A stretch of 64,000 bases of DNA from an uncultured Sulfitobacter sp. (GCA_937138475.1 CAKZPD010000017.1:53048-117047), one strand, 5' to 3'. Numbered from the stretch's first letter, positions 35,649 to 44,963 are shown. The notes: generated from the letters alone by a model not told the origin. Translations and numbers: made by a program.

Positions 35649-36017
35649 GTGGCACGTATTGCCGGCGTCAATATCCCGACTGCAAAGCGGGTTCCAATCG
35701 CCCTCACATATATCACTGGAATCGGTTCCACCTCTGCGAAAACAATCTGCGAAGCTGTCGGCATTGACCTGACGCGCCGCGTGAATGAATTGTCCGACGC
35801 CGAGGTTCTGGCCGTTCGCGAATACATCGACGCCAACTTCACCGTCGAAGGTGACTTGCGTCGTGAAACCCAGATGAACATCAAGCGTTTGATGGATCTG
35901 GGCTGCTATCGCGGTCTGCGTCATCGTCGCAACCTTCCTGTCCGCGGTCAGCGGACCCACACCAATGCCCGTACACGCAAAGGCCCCGCAAAGGCCATCG
36001 CAGGCAAGAAGAAGTAA
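35649..36017 (+). CDS. rpsM: 30S ribosomal protein S13
   Basis: S13 sits in the head of the small subunit and contacts the P-site tRNA and the L5 bridge. It has 122 residues. The start is a GTG (35649) that reads [15 protein letters not shown], with an AAGGAAG site 6 nt upstream; the open frame from 35514 has no family residues. The end has the basic [24 protein letters not shown] motif. It opens the alpha-operon part after a 190-nt gap from adk that probably holds a promoter. Confidence 0.97.
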   Translation: MARIAGVNIPTAKRVPIALTYITGIGSTSAKTICEAVGIDLTRRVNELSDAEVLAVREYIDANFTVEGDLRRETQMNIKRLMDLGCYRGLRHRRNLPVRGQRTHTNARTRKGPAKAIAGKKK

Positions 36018-36029
36018 GGGGTCCGATCA

Positions 36030-36419
36030 ATGGCACGCGATAAGACAAAAACAAAGCGTAAGCAGAGCAAGAACATCGCCGCAGGTGTGGCGCATGTGAA
36101 CTCAAGCTTTAACAACACCAAAATCCTGATTTCTGACGTTCAGGGCAACGCCATCAGCTGGTCGTCGGCTGGCACCATGGGCTTTAAGGGATCGCGCAAA
36201 TCGACGCCTTATGCCGCTCAGATGGCTGCCGAAGACGCAGGCCGCAAGGCGCAGGAACACGGCGTAAAAACCCTTGAGGTCGAAGTGCAAGGCCCAGGTT
36301 CGGGCCGCGAAAGCGCGCTGCGTGCGCTTGCTGCTGCGGGTTTCAACATCACCTCGATCCGTGATGTGACCCCAATGGCGCACAACGGTTGCCGCCCACC
36401 CAAGCGCCGCCGCGTCTAA
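36030..36419 (+). CDS. rpsK: 30S ribosomal protein S11
   Basis: S11 lies on the 30S platform and shapes the mRNA exit path. It has 129 residues. The [18 protein letters not shown] and [20 protein letters not shown] segments and the C-terminal [19 protein letters not shown] are typical; the last Arg-rich part contacts rRNA. It begins 12 nt after rpsM. Confidence 0.98.
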   Translation: MARDKTKTKRKQSKNIAAGVAHVNSSFNNTKILISDVQGNAISWSSAGTMGFKGSRKSTPYAAQMAAEDAGRKAQEHGVKTLEVEVQGPGSGRESALRALAAAGFNITSIRDVTPMAHNGCRPPKRRRV

Positions 36420-36435
36420 GAAATACCATCGTTTT

Positions 36436-36471
36436 GGGGCTGCGTTTTTGCGCGGCCCCCGTTCGTTTTTT
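36436..36471 (+). terminator. Hairpin with T-tract between rpsK and rpoA
   Basis: Arms GGGGCTGCG (36436-36444) and CGCGGCCCC (36451-36459), with one G-T pair, enclose a T-rich loop; a run of six T follows at 36466-36471. It probably attenuates rpoA relative to the ribosomal genes. Confidence 0.72.
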
Positions 36472-36530
36472 GAAACCTCGAGCGTCTGCACCTTTTGGAC
36501 ATGGGGCGCAGACAGGAATGGAGGGACCGC

Positions 36531-37547
36531 ATGATCCACAAGAATTGGGCCGAATTGATCAAGCCACAGCAGCTTGACGTCAAACCCGGCAATGAACCGG
36601 CACGCCAGGCGACTGTTGTCGCTGAACCGCTCGAGCGCGGCTTTGGTCTGACCATGGGCAACGCGCTGCGCCGCGTTTTGATGAGCTCGCTGCAAGGCGC
36701 GGCCATCACCTCGGTGCAGATCGACAACGTCCTGCACGAGTTTTCGAATGTGGCCGGTGTGCGCGAAGACGTTACCGACATCGTTCTGAACCTGAAGGGC
36801 GTTGCCCTGCGCATGGAAGTCGAAGGCCCCAAGCGGCTGTCGATTTCTGCCAAAGGCCCCGGCATTGTCACCGCTGGCGATATTTCCGAATCCGCCGGGA
36901 TCGAAATTCTGAACCGCGATCACGTTATCTGTCACTTGGACGATGGCGCGGATGTTTACATGGAACTGACCGTTAACACCGGCAAAGGCTATGTCTCGGC
37001 TGAGAAAAACAAGCCCGAGGATGCGCCCATCGGTCTGATCCCGATCGACGCGATCTATTCGCCGGTCAAGAAAGTCAGCTATGACGTGCAGCCGACCCGC
37101 GAAGGTCAGGTGCTTGACTATGACAAGCTGACCATGAAGATCGAAACAGACGGATCGGTCACACCGGATGATGCGGTGGCCTATGCCGCGCGCATTTTGC
37201 AAGATCAGCTGGGCATCTTTGTCAACTTTGACGAGCCAGAATCCGCATCGCGTCAGGATGATGACGACGGTCTGGAATTCAACCCGCTGCTGCTGAAAAA
37301 AGTAGACGAGCTGGAGCTGTCGGTCCGGTCTGCCAACTGCCTGAAGAACGACAACATCGTTTACATCGGCGATCTGATCCAGAAAACCGAAGCCGAAATG
37401 CTGCGCACGCCCAACTTTGGCCGCAAGTCTTTGAACGAAATCAAAGAAGTCTTGTCCGGCATGGGTCTGCACCTTGGCATGGACGTCGAGGATTGGCCAC
37501 CAGACAACATCGAGGATCTGGCGAAGAAATTCGAAGATTCGTTCTGA
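36531..37547 (+). CDS. rpoA: RNA polymerase alpha subunit
   Basis: Alpha starts RNA polymerase assembly and contacts UP elements and activators. It has 338 residues. The N-terminal domain (about 1-235) has [32 protein letters not shown] linker with DDDDG and the C-terminal domain (about 260-320) follow, with [20 protein letters not shown] and [17 protein letters not shown] 36531 has a GGAGGG site and is preferred to an earlier in-frame Met at 36495. Confidence 0.98.
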   Translation: MIHKNWAELIKPQQLDVKPGNEPARQATVVAEPLERGFGLTMGNALRRVLMSSLQGAAITSVQIDNVLHEFSNVAGVREDVTDIVLNLKGVALRMEVEGPKRLSISAKGPGIVTAGDISESAGIEILNRDHVICHLDDGADVYMELTVNTGKGYVSAEKNKPEDAPIGLIPIDAIYSPVKKVSYDVQPTREGQVLDYDKLTMKIETDGSVTPDDAVAYAARILQDQLGIFVNFDEPESASRQDDDDGLEFNPLLLKKVDELELSVRSANCLKNDNIVYIGDLIQKTEAEMLRTPNFGRKSLNEIKEVLSGMGLHLGMDVEDWPPDNIEDLAKKFEDSF

Positions 37548-37554
37548 AATAAGG

Positions 37555-37581
37555 GGTGAGGGGGCAACCCCTCGCCTTTTT
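37555..37581 (+). terminator. Intrinsic terminator between rpoA and rplQ
   Basis: Nine-bp arms GGTGAGGGG and CCCCTCGCC (one G-T pair) with a GCAA tetraloop are followed by five T, 7 nt after the rpoA stop. Confidence 0.82.
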
Positions 37582-37664
37582 CCACCGGGCAATCCCGCCC
37601 CAACAGAGCTTTTGACACGCATCATCAGCCGTACAAAGTATAACCCTGTAGAAGGATCATCAAA

Positions 37665-38084
37665 ATGCGTCACGCACGTGGATACCGCCGCCTGAACCGT
37701 ACACATGAACACCGCAAGGCGCTGTTCTCGAATATGGCTGGCTCGCTCATTGAGCATGAGCAAATCAAAACGACCCTGCCCAAGGCAAAAGAATTGAAGC
37801 CGATCATCGAAAAGATGATCACATTGGCCAAGCGCGGCGATTTGCACGCCCGCCGTCAGGCCGCGTCCAAGCTGAAGCAGGACCAGTATGTTGCGAAACT
37901 GTTCGACATCCTGGGCCCGCGCTATAAGGACCGTCAGGGCGGCTATGTGCGCGTTCTGAAGGCCGGCTTCCGCTATGGCGATATGGCCCCAATGGCGATC
38001 ATCGAATTCGTTGACCGTGACCGCGACGCCAAAGGCGCCGCCGACAAGGCCCGCGTTGCCGCCGCCGAGGCCGCCGAAGAATAA
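37665..38084 (+). CDS. rplQ: 50S ribosomal protein L17
   Basis: L17 lies near the peptide exit tunnel. It has 139 residues. The start [34 protein letters not shown] is diagnostic, and [26 protein letters not shown] follows. An Ala/Glu-rich tail extends past the E. coli length. It ends the alpha operon before a strong terminator. Confidence 0.98.
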   Translation: MRHARGYRRLNRTHEHRKALFSNMAGSLIEHEQIKTTLPKAKELKPIIEKMITLAKRGDLHARRQAASKLKQDQYVAKLFDILGPRYKDRQGGYVRVLKAGFRYGDMAPMAIIEFVDRDRDAKGAADKARVAAAEAAEE

Positions 38085-38108
38085 GCCCTTTCACAAGGTC
38101 AAATTCAG

Positions 38109-38141
38109 AACCCTTGTCCCCCTTGGGGCAAGGGTTTTTTT
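38109..38141 (+). terminator. Intrinsic terminator after rplQ
   Basis: AACCCTTG (38109-38116) pairs with CAAGGGTT (38129-38136), with an inner CCCC/GGGG stem and a run of seven T. It lies 25 nt after the rplQ stop and closes the ribosomal operon. Confidence 0.9.
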
Positions 38142-38181
38142 GTGGCATGAGGTGGGTCAACCTTGGCTTTTGGGTGGCCCG

Positions 38182-39558
38182 ATGCTGCGTTACGTTCTGA
38201 CCTTGTTTCTGCTTTTTCCTGTGGCGCTGACCGCCGGGGAAATCCCGCAATCGCGCGCCCAGATGCAGCTTAGCTTTGTGCCCTTGGTCAAGGCGGCCAC
38301 CCCGGCGGTGGTGAACATCTATGCCCAGATCATCGCCAAGCCGCGCAGCACCCCCTTGCAACGCGATCCGTTTTTCGAACGGTTCTTTCGTGACCCGGAT
38401 CACGAACGCCCCCGCGTGCAAAATTCGCTTGGTTCCGGGGTGATCCTAAGCCGGGACGGGATCGTGGTGTCAAACTATCATGTGGTCGGCACCGCCACCG
38501 ATATCCGCGTGGTGCTGTCTGACCGTCGCGAGGTTTCGGCGCGGGTTTTGTTGGCCGATGCGGCCAGCGATCTGGCGATCTTGCAATTGGATGGGGCGGG
38601 GGATCTGCCGTTCTTGACCCTGCGCCCCAGCGACAGCGTCGAAGTCGGAGAGCTGACCTTGGCGATCGGCAACCCATTTGGGGTGGGGCAGACCGTCAGT
38701 TCGGGCATCATCAGCGGCCTGGCGCGGTCAGGCACCTCAAGCGGTGGGGGGCTTGGCTATTTGATTCAGACAGATGCGCCGATTAACCCCGGCAATTCGG
38801 GCGGGGCGCTGATTGATATGCAGGGGCGGTTGATCGGGGTGAACACCTCAATCTTGACGCGGTCGGGGGGATCAAATGGCATCGGCTTTGCCATTCCCGC
38901 CGATCTGATCGGGGCGTTTGTCGCAGAGGCCCGCCGGGGCGCCACACGCTTTGCCCGCCCCTGGGCGGGGCTAAGTGGTCAGCCCGTAGATGCCGATCTG
39001 GGGGTCAGCCTTGGCTTGGCACGCCCCGAGGGGATTGTCGTTTCGGGTATCCACCGGGTCAGCCCATTTCAGAACACCGATGTGCAGGTGGGCGATGTGA
39101 TCACCAAGGTAAACGGGCAGCCGGTCAATACCCCCTCTGAGATGGTATACCGGATGAGCGTGATCGGCCTTGGCGCCCAGGCGCAGGTTGAACGGTTGCG
39201 CAATGGCGTCGCCGGTCAGGTTCAGGTTGATCTGATAGACCCCCCCGAAAACCCGCCGCGCAGCCCCCTGCGCCTTGCGCCGCCGCATTTGCTGGTCGGG
39301 CTTGAGGTGATTCAAATCAATCCGGCGGTCATGACCCAGTATCGCCTGCCCTTTGATGCCCAAGGGGTAATGGTGTCTGAAACCGGGGCGGTCGGCGCGC
39401 AGGTTGGGCTGCGGGTTGGGGACCGTTTGTTGGCGATCAATGGGCAGCAAATCCAGACGCCGCCGGATGTGGTTGCGGCGGTATCAAGGCCGGGGCGTGC
39501 CATGGCGATCACCGTGTTGCGCGGCGCGCAACGTCTTTCCCTGCGGTTCAGGATATAG
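38182..39558 (+). CDS. DegP/Do-family periplasmic serine protease
   Basis: A periplasmic protease/chaperone of the HtrA family, 458 residues. A signal peptide (about 1-18) precedes the trypsin-like domain. The triad is visible: His100 (SNYHVVG), Asp130 (ASDLAIL) and Ser206 (NPGNSGGAL). Two PDZ-like domains follow (about 265-345 and 360-455; the repeats DVQVGDVITKVNGQPV and GLRVGDRLLAINGQQI). It is close to DegP/DegQ in size, but the long LA loop of E. coli DegP is not evident, so degQ-like activity is as likely. rarA follows 2 nt later. Confidence 0.92.
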   Translation: MLRYVLTLFLLFPVALTAGEIPQSRAQMQLSFVPLVKAATPAVVNIYAQIIAKPRSTPLQRDPFFERFFRDPDHERPRVQNSLGSGVILSRDGIVVSNYHVVGTATDIRVVLSDRREVSARVLLADAASDLAILQLDGAGDLPFLTLRPSDSVEVGELTLAIGNPFGVGQTVSSGIISGLARSGTSSGGGLGYLIQTDAPINPGNSGGALIDMQGRLIGVNTSILTRSGGSNGIGFAIPADLIGAFVAEARRGATRFARPWAGLSGQPVDADLGVSLGLARPEGIVVSGIHRVSPFQNTDVQVGDVITKVNGQPVNTPSEMVYRMSVIGLGAQAQVERLRNGVAGQVQVDLIDPPENPPRSPLRLAPPHLLVGLEVIQINPAVMTQYRLPFDAQGVMVSETGAVGAQVGLRVGDRLLAINGQQIQTPPDVVAAVSRPGRAMAITVLRGAQRLSLRFRI

Positions 39559-39560
39559 AA

Positions 39561-40871
39561 ATGGCGGATCTTTTTTCGACCCCAGACAGCGACAGCCCCC
39601 CGCAAGGCCCACGCCCTTTGGCGGACCGGTTGCGCCCGCAGACCTTGGCCGAGGTGATCGGCCAAGACGCGATTTTGGGCGATGGCGCGCCCTTGCGGGT
39701 GATGTTGTCGTCGGGTGTCTTGGGGTCGCTGATCCTATGGGGGCCGCCGGGGGTGGGGAAAACCACCATCGCCCGGCTTTTATCACAGGAAACAAATTTT
39801 CATTTTGTTCAAATAAGCGCCATTTTCACCGGCGTGCCGGAATTGCGAAAAGTGTTCGAGGCGGCGCGTTTGCGGCGGCAAAACGGTCAGGGAACGTTGT
39901 TGTTCGTGGATGAAATCCACCGCTTTAACAAGGCACAGCAGGATGGGTTCTTGCCCCATATGGAGGACGGAACGATCCTGTTGGTCGGCGCCACGACCGA
40001 AAACCCATCGTTTGAGCTGAACGCCGCGGTTTTGTCACGGGCGCAGGTGTTGATCCTGAACCGGCTTGAGGGCGACGACCTGGAACAGCTGTGCCAACGC
40101 GCCGAAGCGACGCTGGGGCGGCCCTTGCCGCTGACCGCCGAGGCCCGCTTGCAATTGCTTGAGATGGCCGATGGCGACGGCAGGATGCTGTTGAACCTGG
40201 TCGAACAGGTTTCGGCCTGGCCCGAGACCCCTGTGATGGATGCCAGGCAACTGGGCGCCCGGCTGATGCGCCGTGCCGCGCAATACGACAAATCAGGCGA
40301 TGCGCATTACAACTTGATCTCGGCTTTGCACAAATCGGTGCGCGGGTCTGATCCGGATGCGGCGCTTTACTGGTTCTCGCGGATGCTTGAGGGGGGCGAA
40401 GACCCACGTTATCTGGCGCGCCGTCTGACGCGGATGGCGGTCGAGGATATCGGCCTTGCCGATCCGCAGGCACAGGCCGTCTGTCTTCAATGCTGGGACA
40501 CCTACGAGCGGCTTGGATCGCCCGAGGGGGAGTTGGCCCTGGCGCAAGCGGTGGTGTATCTGGCCTTGGCGCCAAAATCGAATGCAGCCTATGTCGCCTA
40601 TAAGGCGGCGCGCGGGGCGGCGCGCAAAACCGGATCCGCGCCGCCCCCCCGCCATATCCTGAACGCGCCGACGGCCCTTATGAAGGATCAGGGGTTTGGC
40701 GCCGGCTATGCCTATGATCACGATGCGCAGGATGGGTTCTCGGGGCAGACCTATTTTCCCGACGGTATGGCGCGGCCGTCCTATTACCAGCCCGTGGAAC
40801 GCGGCTTTGAGCGCGATCTGAAAAAGCGTGTGGATTATTTCGCCAAGCTGCGGATCAAGCGCGAAACTTGA
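39561..40871 (+). CDS. rarA: Replication-associated recombination protein A (RarA/MgsA AAA+ ATPase)
   Basis: RarA is a clamp-loader-like AAA+ ATPase that acts at stalled forks and interacts with SSB. It has 436 residues. Walker A GPPGVGKTT is near 61-69, Walker B is LLFVDEIHRF, sensor 1 is GATTENPSF, and the C-terminal tetramerisation region has PKSNAAYVAYKAA and the late motif YYQPVERGFERDLKKR. The N-terminal ADRLRPQTLAEVIGQD is typical. Its start is 2 nt past the protease stop. Confidence 0.96.
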   Translation: MADLFSTPDSDSPPQGPRPLADRLRPQTLAEVIGQDAILGDGAPLRVMLSSGVLGSLILWGPPGVGKTTIARLLSQETNFHFVQISAIFTGVPELRKVFEAARLRRQNGQGTLLFVDEIHRFNKAQQDGFLPHMEDGTILLVGATTENPSFELNAAVLSRAQVLILNRLEGDDLEQLCQRAEATLGRPLPLTAEARLQLLEMADGDGRMLLNLVEQVSAWPETPVMDARQLGARLMRRAAQYDKSGDAHYNLISALHKSVRGSDPDAALYWFSRMLEGGEDPRYLARRLTRMAVEDIGLADPQAQAVCLQCWDTYERLGSPEGELALAQAVVYLALAPKSNAAYVAYKAARGAARKTGSAPPPRHILNAPTALMKDQGFGAGYAYDHDAQDGFSGQTYFPDGMARPSYYQPVERGFERDLKKRVDYFAKLRIKRET

Positions 40872-40902
40872 CATCCGGCCGCGAAGAGGCAAGAGACCGC
40901 CC

Positions 40903-41256
40903 ATGATGAAAACCTTGATCCTTGTCGCCTTGGGCGGCGCGCTTGGCGCGGGCCTGCGCTTTTGGGTGGGCACGTTGGTGGCCTTTCCGCTGGGCACGCT
41001 TGCGGTGAATATCGCCGGATCGGGGGCGATTGGCCTGTTGTGGGTTTGGGCGGCGCCCAAAGCCATTTGGGTGCCCTTTGCGGTGACGGGCCTGTTGGGC
41101 GGGTTCACCACGTTTTCTGCCTTTTCGCTGGATGTTCTGCGATTGATCGAGGATGGCCGCCTGGTGGCGGCGCTGCTTTATCTTGGGGTGTCTGTTTTCG
41201 GTGCCCTTGCGGCATGTTGGGCCGGCCTTTTGCTGGCAAGGAGTTTTGGCACATGA
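40903..41256 (+). CDS. crcB: Fluoride ion channel CrcB (Fluc)
   Basis: A small inner-membrane channel that exports fluoride as a dual-topology dimer. It has 117 residues with four hydrophobic helices. GGALGAGLRFWVG near 11-23, AVNIAGSGAIGL and the signature GGFTTFSAFSLD near 72-83 are conserved. No fluoride riboswitch was seen in the 31-nt gap before it. Its stop overlaps the pseudouridine synthase gene by 4 nt. Confidence 0.93.
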   Translation: MMKTLILVALGGALGAGLRFWVGTLVAFPLGTLAVNIAGSGAIGLLWVWAAPKAIWVPFAVTGLLGGFTTFSAFSLDVLRLIEDGRLVAALLYLGVSVFGALAACWAGLLLARSFGT

Positions 41257-42299
41257 GCCAGGTACAAGTCATGACAATCGAGGAGGCAGACGCCGGCCAG
41301 CGGTTGGATCGTTGGTTCCGGAGACAGTTTCCGCAAATCAGCCAGGGGCGCATCGAAAAGATGTGCCGCAAGGGGGAAATTCGTCTGGACGGTGGGCGGG
41401 TCAAGGGGGCGGTGCGGCTTGAGGCCGGGCAACAGATCCGTATTCCGCCGCTGCCTGACGGGGCTGCGCCGCCACCGGCACCCCGCGCGCGGATTTCGGA
41501 TGCGGATGTGAAATACATCCGGTCGTTCGTTCTGTATAAAGACGATCACATTATTGCGCTGAACAAGCCGCCGGGCCTGCCGGTGCAGGGCGGGTCGGGC
41601 CACGCGCGCCATGTCGACAACCTGTCCGAGGGTCTGATGTTCGACCTTGAGGAAAAGCCCCGTCTGGTGCATCGGCTGGATAAGGACACATCGGGCGTTT
41701 TGCTGTTGGCGCGCACACGGGCCGTTGCCGCGGCGCTGACCGCTTCGTTCCGGCACAAGGAAACGCGCAAGATCTATTGGGCAGCCTGTGCCGGGGTGCC
41801 GCACCCCAAGAACGGCACTATCAAGTTCGGGCTGGTCAAGGCCCCCGGACATGGCGCCCGCGGCGAAGGCGAAAAGATGCACTGTATCCACCCTCGGGAT
41901 GTGGATGCCACCGAAGGGGCAAAGCGCGCCACAACCGATTACGCAGTCTTATCGCAGGCGGGCAAACGCGTCGCGTGGATGGCGCTTATTCCTGTGACGG
42001 GGCGCACCCATCAGCTGCGGGCGCATATGGCCGAAATCGGGCATCCGATCGTCGGGGATGGCAAATATGGCGGTTCGGGGCAAGATAACCTTGGGGATGG
42101 CTGGGGCGCGCAACTGGGCGGTGATATTTCCAAAAAACTGCATCTGCATGCGCGGTCTTTGACGCTTGAGCATCCGGTCACCAAGGCCCGGCTTAATCTG
42201 GTCGCCCCACTTCCCGAACACATGGCCCGCACCTGGGAGACCTTTCAATGGTCGCCCAGCGATGTCCCAGCCGATCCTTTTGAGGAAGATTGGGGATGA
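41253..42299 (+). CDS. RluC/RluD-type 23S rRNA pseudouridine synthase
   Basis: Converts uridines in 23S rRNA to pseudouridine. It has 348 residues. An N-terminal S4 domain (about 13-75; GQRLDRWFRRQF) is followed by the RluA-type catalytic domain with HRLDKDTSGVLLLA, the catalytic Asp143, and the TGRTHQLRAHMAEIGHPIVGD segment. RluC-like positions are most likely by architecture, but the exact target bases cannot be read. The 4-nt overlaps with crcB and with the phosphatase gene show translational coupling. Confidence 0.93.
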   Translation: MSQVQVMTIEEADAGQRLDRWFRRQFPQISQGRIEKMCRKGEIRLDGGRVKGAVRLEAGQQIRIPPLPDGAAPPPAPRARISDADVKYIRSFVLYKDDHIIALNKPPGLPVQGGSGHARHVDNLSEGLMFDLEEKPRLVHRLDKDTSGVLLLARTRAVAAALTASFRHKETRKIYWAACAGVPHPKNGTIKFGLVKAPGHGARGEGEKMHCIHPRDVDATEGAKRATTDYAVLSQAGKRVAWMALIPVTGRTHQLRAHMAEIGHPIVGDGKYGGSGQDNLGDGWGAQLGGDISKKLHLHARSLTLEHPVTKARLNLVAPLPEHMARTWETFQWSPSDVPADPFEEDWG

Positions 42300-42979
42300 G
42301 CCAAGCGCTGCGGCTGGTGATTTTTGATGTCGACGGCACCCTTGTCGACAGCCAGGCCGATATTCTTGCGGCGATGGCCATGGCCTTTGACAGCGTGCAG
42401 GCGCCGCCGCCGGGCCGCGCCGCAGTGCTGGCGATTGTCGGTCTTTCGCTGGACCAAGCGATGTTCCGCCTGGCGCCTGAACATGATGACGCCACCCGCG
42501 CCAAGATGGTCAAGGCATATAAGGATGCCTATATGACCCTGCGGGCCAAGGTCGGCGCGCAGGTATCATCGCCGCTTTATCCCGGCGCACGCGCCGCGCT
42601 TGAGCTGTTGCACGCCGCCCCCGAGGTGCTGCTTGGTGTGGCCACGGGAAAATCGAAGCGGGGCCTTGATAAATTGCTTGAGGCGCATGACCTGGGCCGG
42701 TTTTTTGTCACGCAGCAGGTGGCTGATTTTCACCCGTCCAAGCCCCATCCTTCGATGATTTTGCAGGCCATGGCCGACACTGGCGCCTTGCCGCAAGATA
42801 CGGTGATGGTCGGAGACACCAGTTTTGACATGGATATGGCGGCGGCGGCAGGGGCAAGCGGCTTGGGGGTCAGCTGGGGCTACCACCCGCGCGCGGCGCT
42901 GGGCAATGCCGCGCAAATCATTGATTGTTTCGAAGACCTGCCCGCCGCGCTGGTCGACCTGAGGAGAGCGCAAAGATGA
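42296..42979 (+). CDS. HAD-family phosphatase (Gph-like)
   Basis: A 227-residue HAD hydrolase. Motif I FDVDGTLVDS holds the nucleophile Asp11 and general acid Asp13. Motif II is GVATGKS, and motifs III/IV are HPSKPHP and MVGDTSFDMDMA. The cap region is helical, as in phosphoglycolate phosphatase, but the substrate is not provable. I chose ATG 42296, overlapping the previous stop by 4 nt; an ATG six bases earlier is the alternative. It overlaps the ATP12 gene by 4 nt. Confidence 0.88.
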   Translation: MSQALRLVIFDVDGTLVDSQADILAAMAMAFDSVQAPPPGRAAVLAIVGLSLDQAMFRLAPEHDDATRAKMVKAYKDAYMTLRAKVGAQVSSPLYPGARAALELLHAAPEVLLGVATGKSKRGLDKLLEAHDLGRFFVTQQVADFHPSKPHPSMILQAMADTGALPQDTVMVGDTSFDMDMAAAAGASGLGVSWGYHPRAALGNAAQIIDCFEDLPAALVDLRRAQR

Positions 42980-43689
42980 GCGAATGGAAAGCCAAGCGGT
43001 TCTGGAAAGACACCGCCGTTCTGCCCGGTGAAACCGGGTTTGCCGTGGCGTTGGACGGGCGTTTGGTCAAGACACCGGCCAAACGTCTGCTTGAGGCCCC
43101 AACCCGCCCCCTGGCACAGGCGATTGCCGATGAATGGGCGGCCCAGGGGGAAAAAATCGACCCGCTGAGCATGCCGTTCACCCGCACCGCAAACGCCGCC
43201 ATTGACAAGGTGGCGCCGCAGCACGCCGAGGTCGCGCAGATGTTGGCCGCCTATGGCGACAGTGATCTGTTGTGCTATCGGGCCGAGGGGCCCGCCGAAC
43301 TGGCCGCGCGCCAAGCCCAGGTTTGGGGCGCCATGTTGGATTGGGCCGAAGATGCCTTGGGCGTGCGCCTCGAAGCGCGCAGCGGTGTGATGCACATCCG
43401 GCAATCGGGCCCCGTTCTGTCGCGCCTTTCGGCACAGGTACATGCCCTTTCCCCGTTCGAGCTGGCGGCCTTTCATGACCTGGTCAGCCTGTCGGGGTCA
43501 CTGATTCTTGGCTTTGCGGCCACCAAAGATGCCCGCGATACGGGTGAAATCTGGGATATTTCCCGGCTGGATGAAATTTGGCAGTCAGAACAATGGGGTA
43601 AAGACGACGAAGCTGAGGCCCACAGCGCCCTGAAACGCGCAGCGTTTTTTCATGCGAAACGGTTTTTTGATTTGCTGCACGCCGAATAA
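42976..43689 (+). CDS. ATP12-family F1 ATPase assembly chaperone
   Basis: ATP12 proteins bind the F1 alpha subunit before assembly in mitochondria and alphaproteobacteria. It has 237 residues. The KAKRFWKDTAVLPGETGFAVALDGRLVKTPAK N-terminus, the TRTANAAIDKV and YGDSDLLCYRA segments and the EIWDISRLDEIWQSEQWG end are typical. ATG 42976 overlaps the phosphatase stop by 4 nt. It is the last gene before the amino-acid importer; the rarA-crcB-rluC-gph-ATP12 group looks like one operon. Confidence 0.92.
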   Translation: MSEWKAKRFWKDTAVLPGETGFAVALDGRLVKTPAKRLLEAPTRPLAQAIADEWAAQGEKIDPLSMPFTRTANAAIDKVAPQHAEVAQMLAAYGDSDLLCYRAEGPAELAARQAQVWGAMLDWAEDALGVRLEARSGVMHIRQSGPVLSRLSAQVHALSPFELAAFHDLVSLSGSLILGFAATKDARDTGEIWDISRLDEIWQSEQWGKDDEAEAHSALKRAAFFHAKRFFDLLHAE

Positions 43690-43741
43690 GACCGTTTTTC
43701 GCCAGTTTGCGAACCCGCACTAACGTCAACCATCACATTTC

Positions 43742-43778
43742 GTGCGCAAACTCTTGACGAAGGGTGATGTTTGCGCAC
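43742..43778 (+). promoter_or_regulatory. Perfect 10-bp inverted repeat upstream of aapJ
   Basis: GTGCGCAAAC (43742-43751) and GTTTGCGCAC (43769-43778) form a perfect 10-bp dyad with a 17-nt spacer that contains TTGACG. The spacing puts the arms on the same DNA face, as for an operator. It lies about 110 nt before the aapJ start. I could not place a convincing -10 box. Confidence 0.55.
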
Positions 43779-43885
43779 AAAGTGGCGTCCACCGAATGGG
43801 AGCAATTCCCGTTCTGCTCAACTTCCGGGGGCGTGTTCCCCGGTGGAACCACCTGAAAAGGGTGGAAAATCAGGAAGAGGTTAAA

Positions 43886-44902
43886 ATGAAAAAATCCGTT
43901 ATTTTTGGCGCGATGACCGTTGCGGGCCTTGCGGCCGGTGCTGCGGCTGCTGGCACGCTGGAAGATGTTAAGGCACGCGGCAAGCTGAACTGCGGCGTAA
44001 CAACTGGTCTGGTTGGCTTTGCTGCACCCGACGCGAATGGCGAATGGGAAGGCTTTGACGTTGCTGTATGCCGCGCTGTTGCCGCTGCTGTTTTGGGCGA
44101 TGGATCGGCTGTGGAATTCGTTCCAACAACCGGCAAAACACGCTTTACGGCGCTTGCCTCGGGCGAGATCGACATGCTGGCCCGTAACACCACATGGACC
44201 TTCAGCCGCGATGTTGACCTGAAGTTCACCTTTGTTGGCGTGAACTATTATGACGGCCAAGGCTTTATGGTTCCAAAGGAACTGGGCGTTTCTTCGGCCA
44301 AGGATCTGGACGGCGCGACCGTTTGCATCCAGACCGGCACCACAACCGAGCTGAACCTCGCGGATTTCTTCCGTGCAAACAACATCAGCTATGAGCCGGT
44401 GCCAATCGAAACCAATGCCGAAGCACAGCAGCAGTATCTTGCCGGTGCATGCGACGTTTACACAACAGACGCATCGGGTCTGGCTGCGACACGCGCCACA
44501 TTCGAAGCCCCTGGCGATCACGCGCTTCTGCCCGAGATCATCTCGAAAGAGCCACTTGGCCCGCTGGTTCGTCATGGCGACGATGCCTGGGGTGATGTCG
44601 TTCGTTGGACTTTGAACGCGCTGATCACAGCCGAAGAGCTGGGCGTCACATCCGCCAACATCGGCGAAATGGCCGCAAACACCAACAACCCCGAAGTTGC
44701 ACGCCTGCTGGGCACCGAAGGCAACCTGGGCGAGATGCTGGGCCTTGACGCCGGCTGGGCAAAAGCCGCGATCATGGTTGGTGGCAACTATGGCGAAGTG
44801 TTCGCCAAGAACATCGGCGAAGATACCCCAATCGGGTTGTCGCGTGGTCTGAACGCACAGTGGACAAACGGCGGGTTGATTTACTCCCCTCCCTTCCGCT
44901 AA
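43886..44902 (+). CDS. aapJ: General/acidic L-amino acid ABC transporter binding protein (AapJ/BztA)
   Basis: A 338-residue periplasmic binding protein that takes up glutamate, glutamine, aspartate and related amino acids. A Sec signal (about 1-22) ends in AAAAG. The mature part has LEDVKARGKLNCGVTTGLVGFAAPD, GFDVAVCRAVAAAVLGD and the WTFSRDVDLKF motif typical of AapJ/BztA. ATG 43886 has an AAGAGG site; the frame extends upstream without signal-peptide sequence. An attenuating hairpin follows, which fits high binding-protein production. Confidence 0.95.
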   Translation: MKKSVIFGAMTVAGLAAGAAAAGTLEDVKARGKLNCGVTTGLVGFAAPDANGEWEGFDVAVCRAVAAAVLGDGSAVEFVPTTGKTRFTALASGEIDMLARNTTWTFSRDVDLKFTFVGVNYYDGQGFMVPKELGVSSAKDLDGATVCIQTGTTTELNLADFFRANNISYEPVPIETNAEAQQQYLAGACDVYTTDASGLAATRATFEAPGDHALLPEIISKEPLGPLVRHGDDAWGDVVRWTLNALITAEELGVTSANIGEMAANTNNPEVARLLGTEGNLGEMLGLDAGWAKAAIMVGGNYGEVFAKNIGEDTPIGLSRGLNAQWTNGGLIYSPPFR

Positions 44903-44937
44903 GCGCATCCAAGGAACGGGCGCGGATCACTCCGCGC

Positions 44938-44963
44938 CCTTTTCATATTATCTGCGGGTAATG
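44938..44963 (+). terminator. Attenuating hairpin between aapJ and aapQ
   Basis: Nine-bp perfect arms GGGCGCGGA and TCCGCGCCC with a TCAC loop and four T follow the aapJ stop by 35 nt. It likely lets aapJ be made in excess of the membrane subunits. Confidence 0.82.

Noticed and set aside
36102..37847. 581-codon open frame on the minus strand opposite rpsK/rpoA/rplQ
   Set aside because: It lies across three well-established genes and their spacers and shows no protein family features.
40872..40902. Possible fluoride riboswitch before crcB
   Set aside because: The gap is only 31 nt and holds no pseudoknot-like motif; crcB is co-transcribed with rarA.
43754..43782. TTGACG as -35 box for aapJ with a -10 box 17 nt later
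   Set aside because: The hexamer at the required distance (ACAAAG) is a poor match, so only the inverted repeat is kept as a feature.
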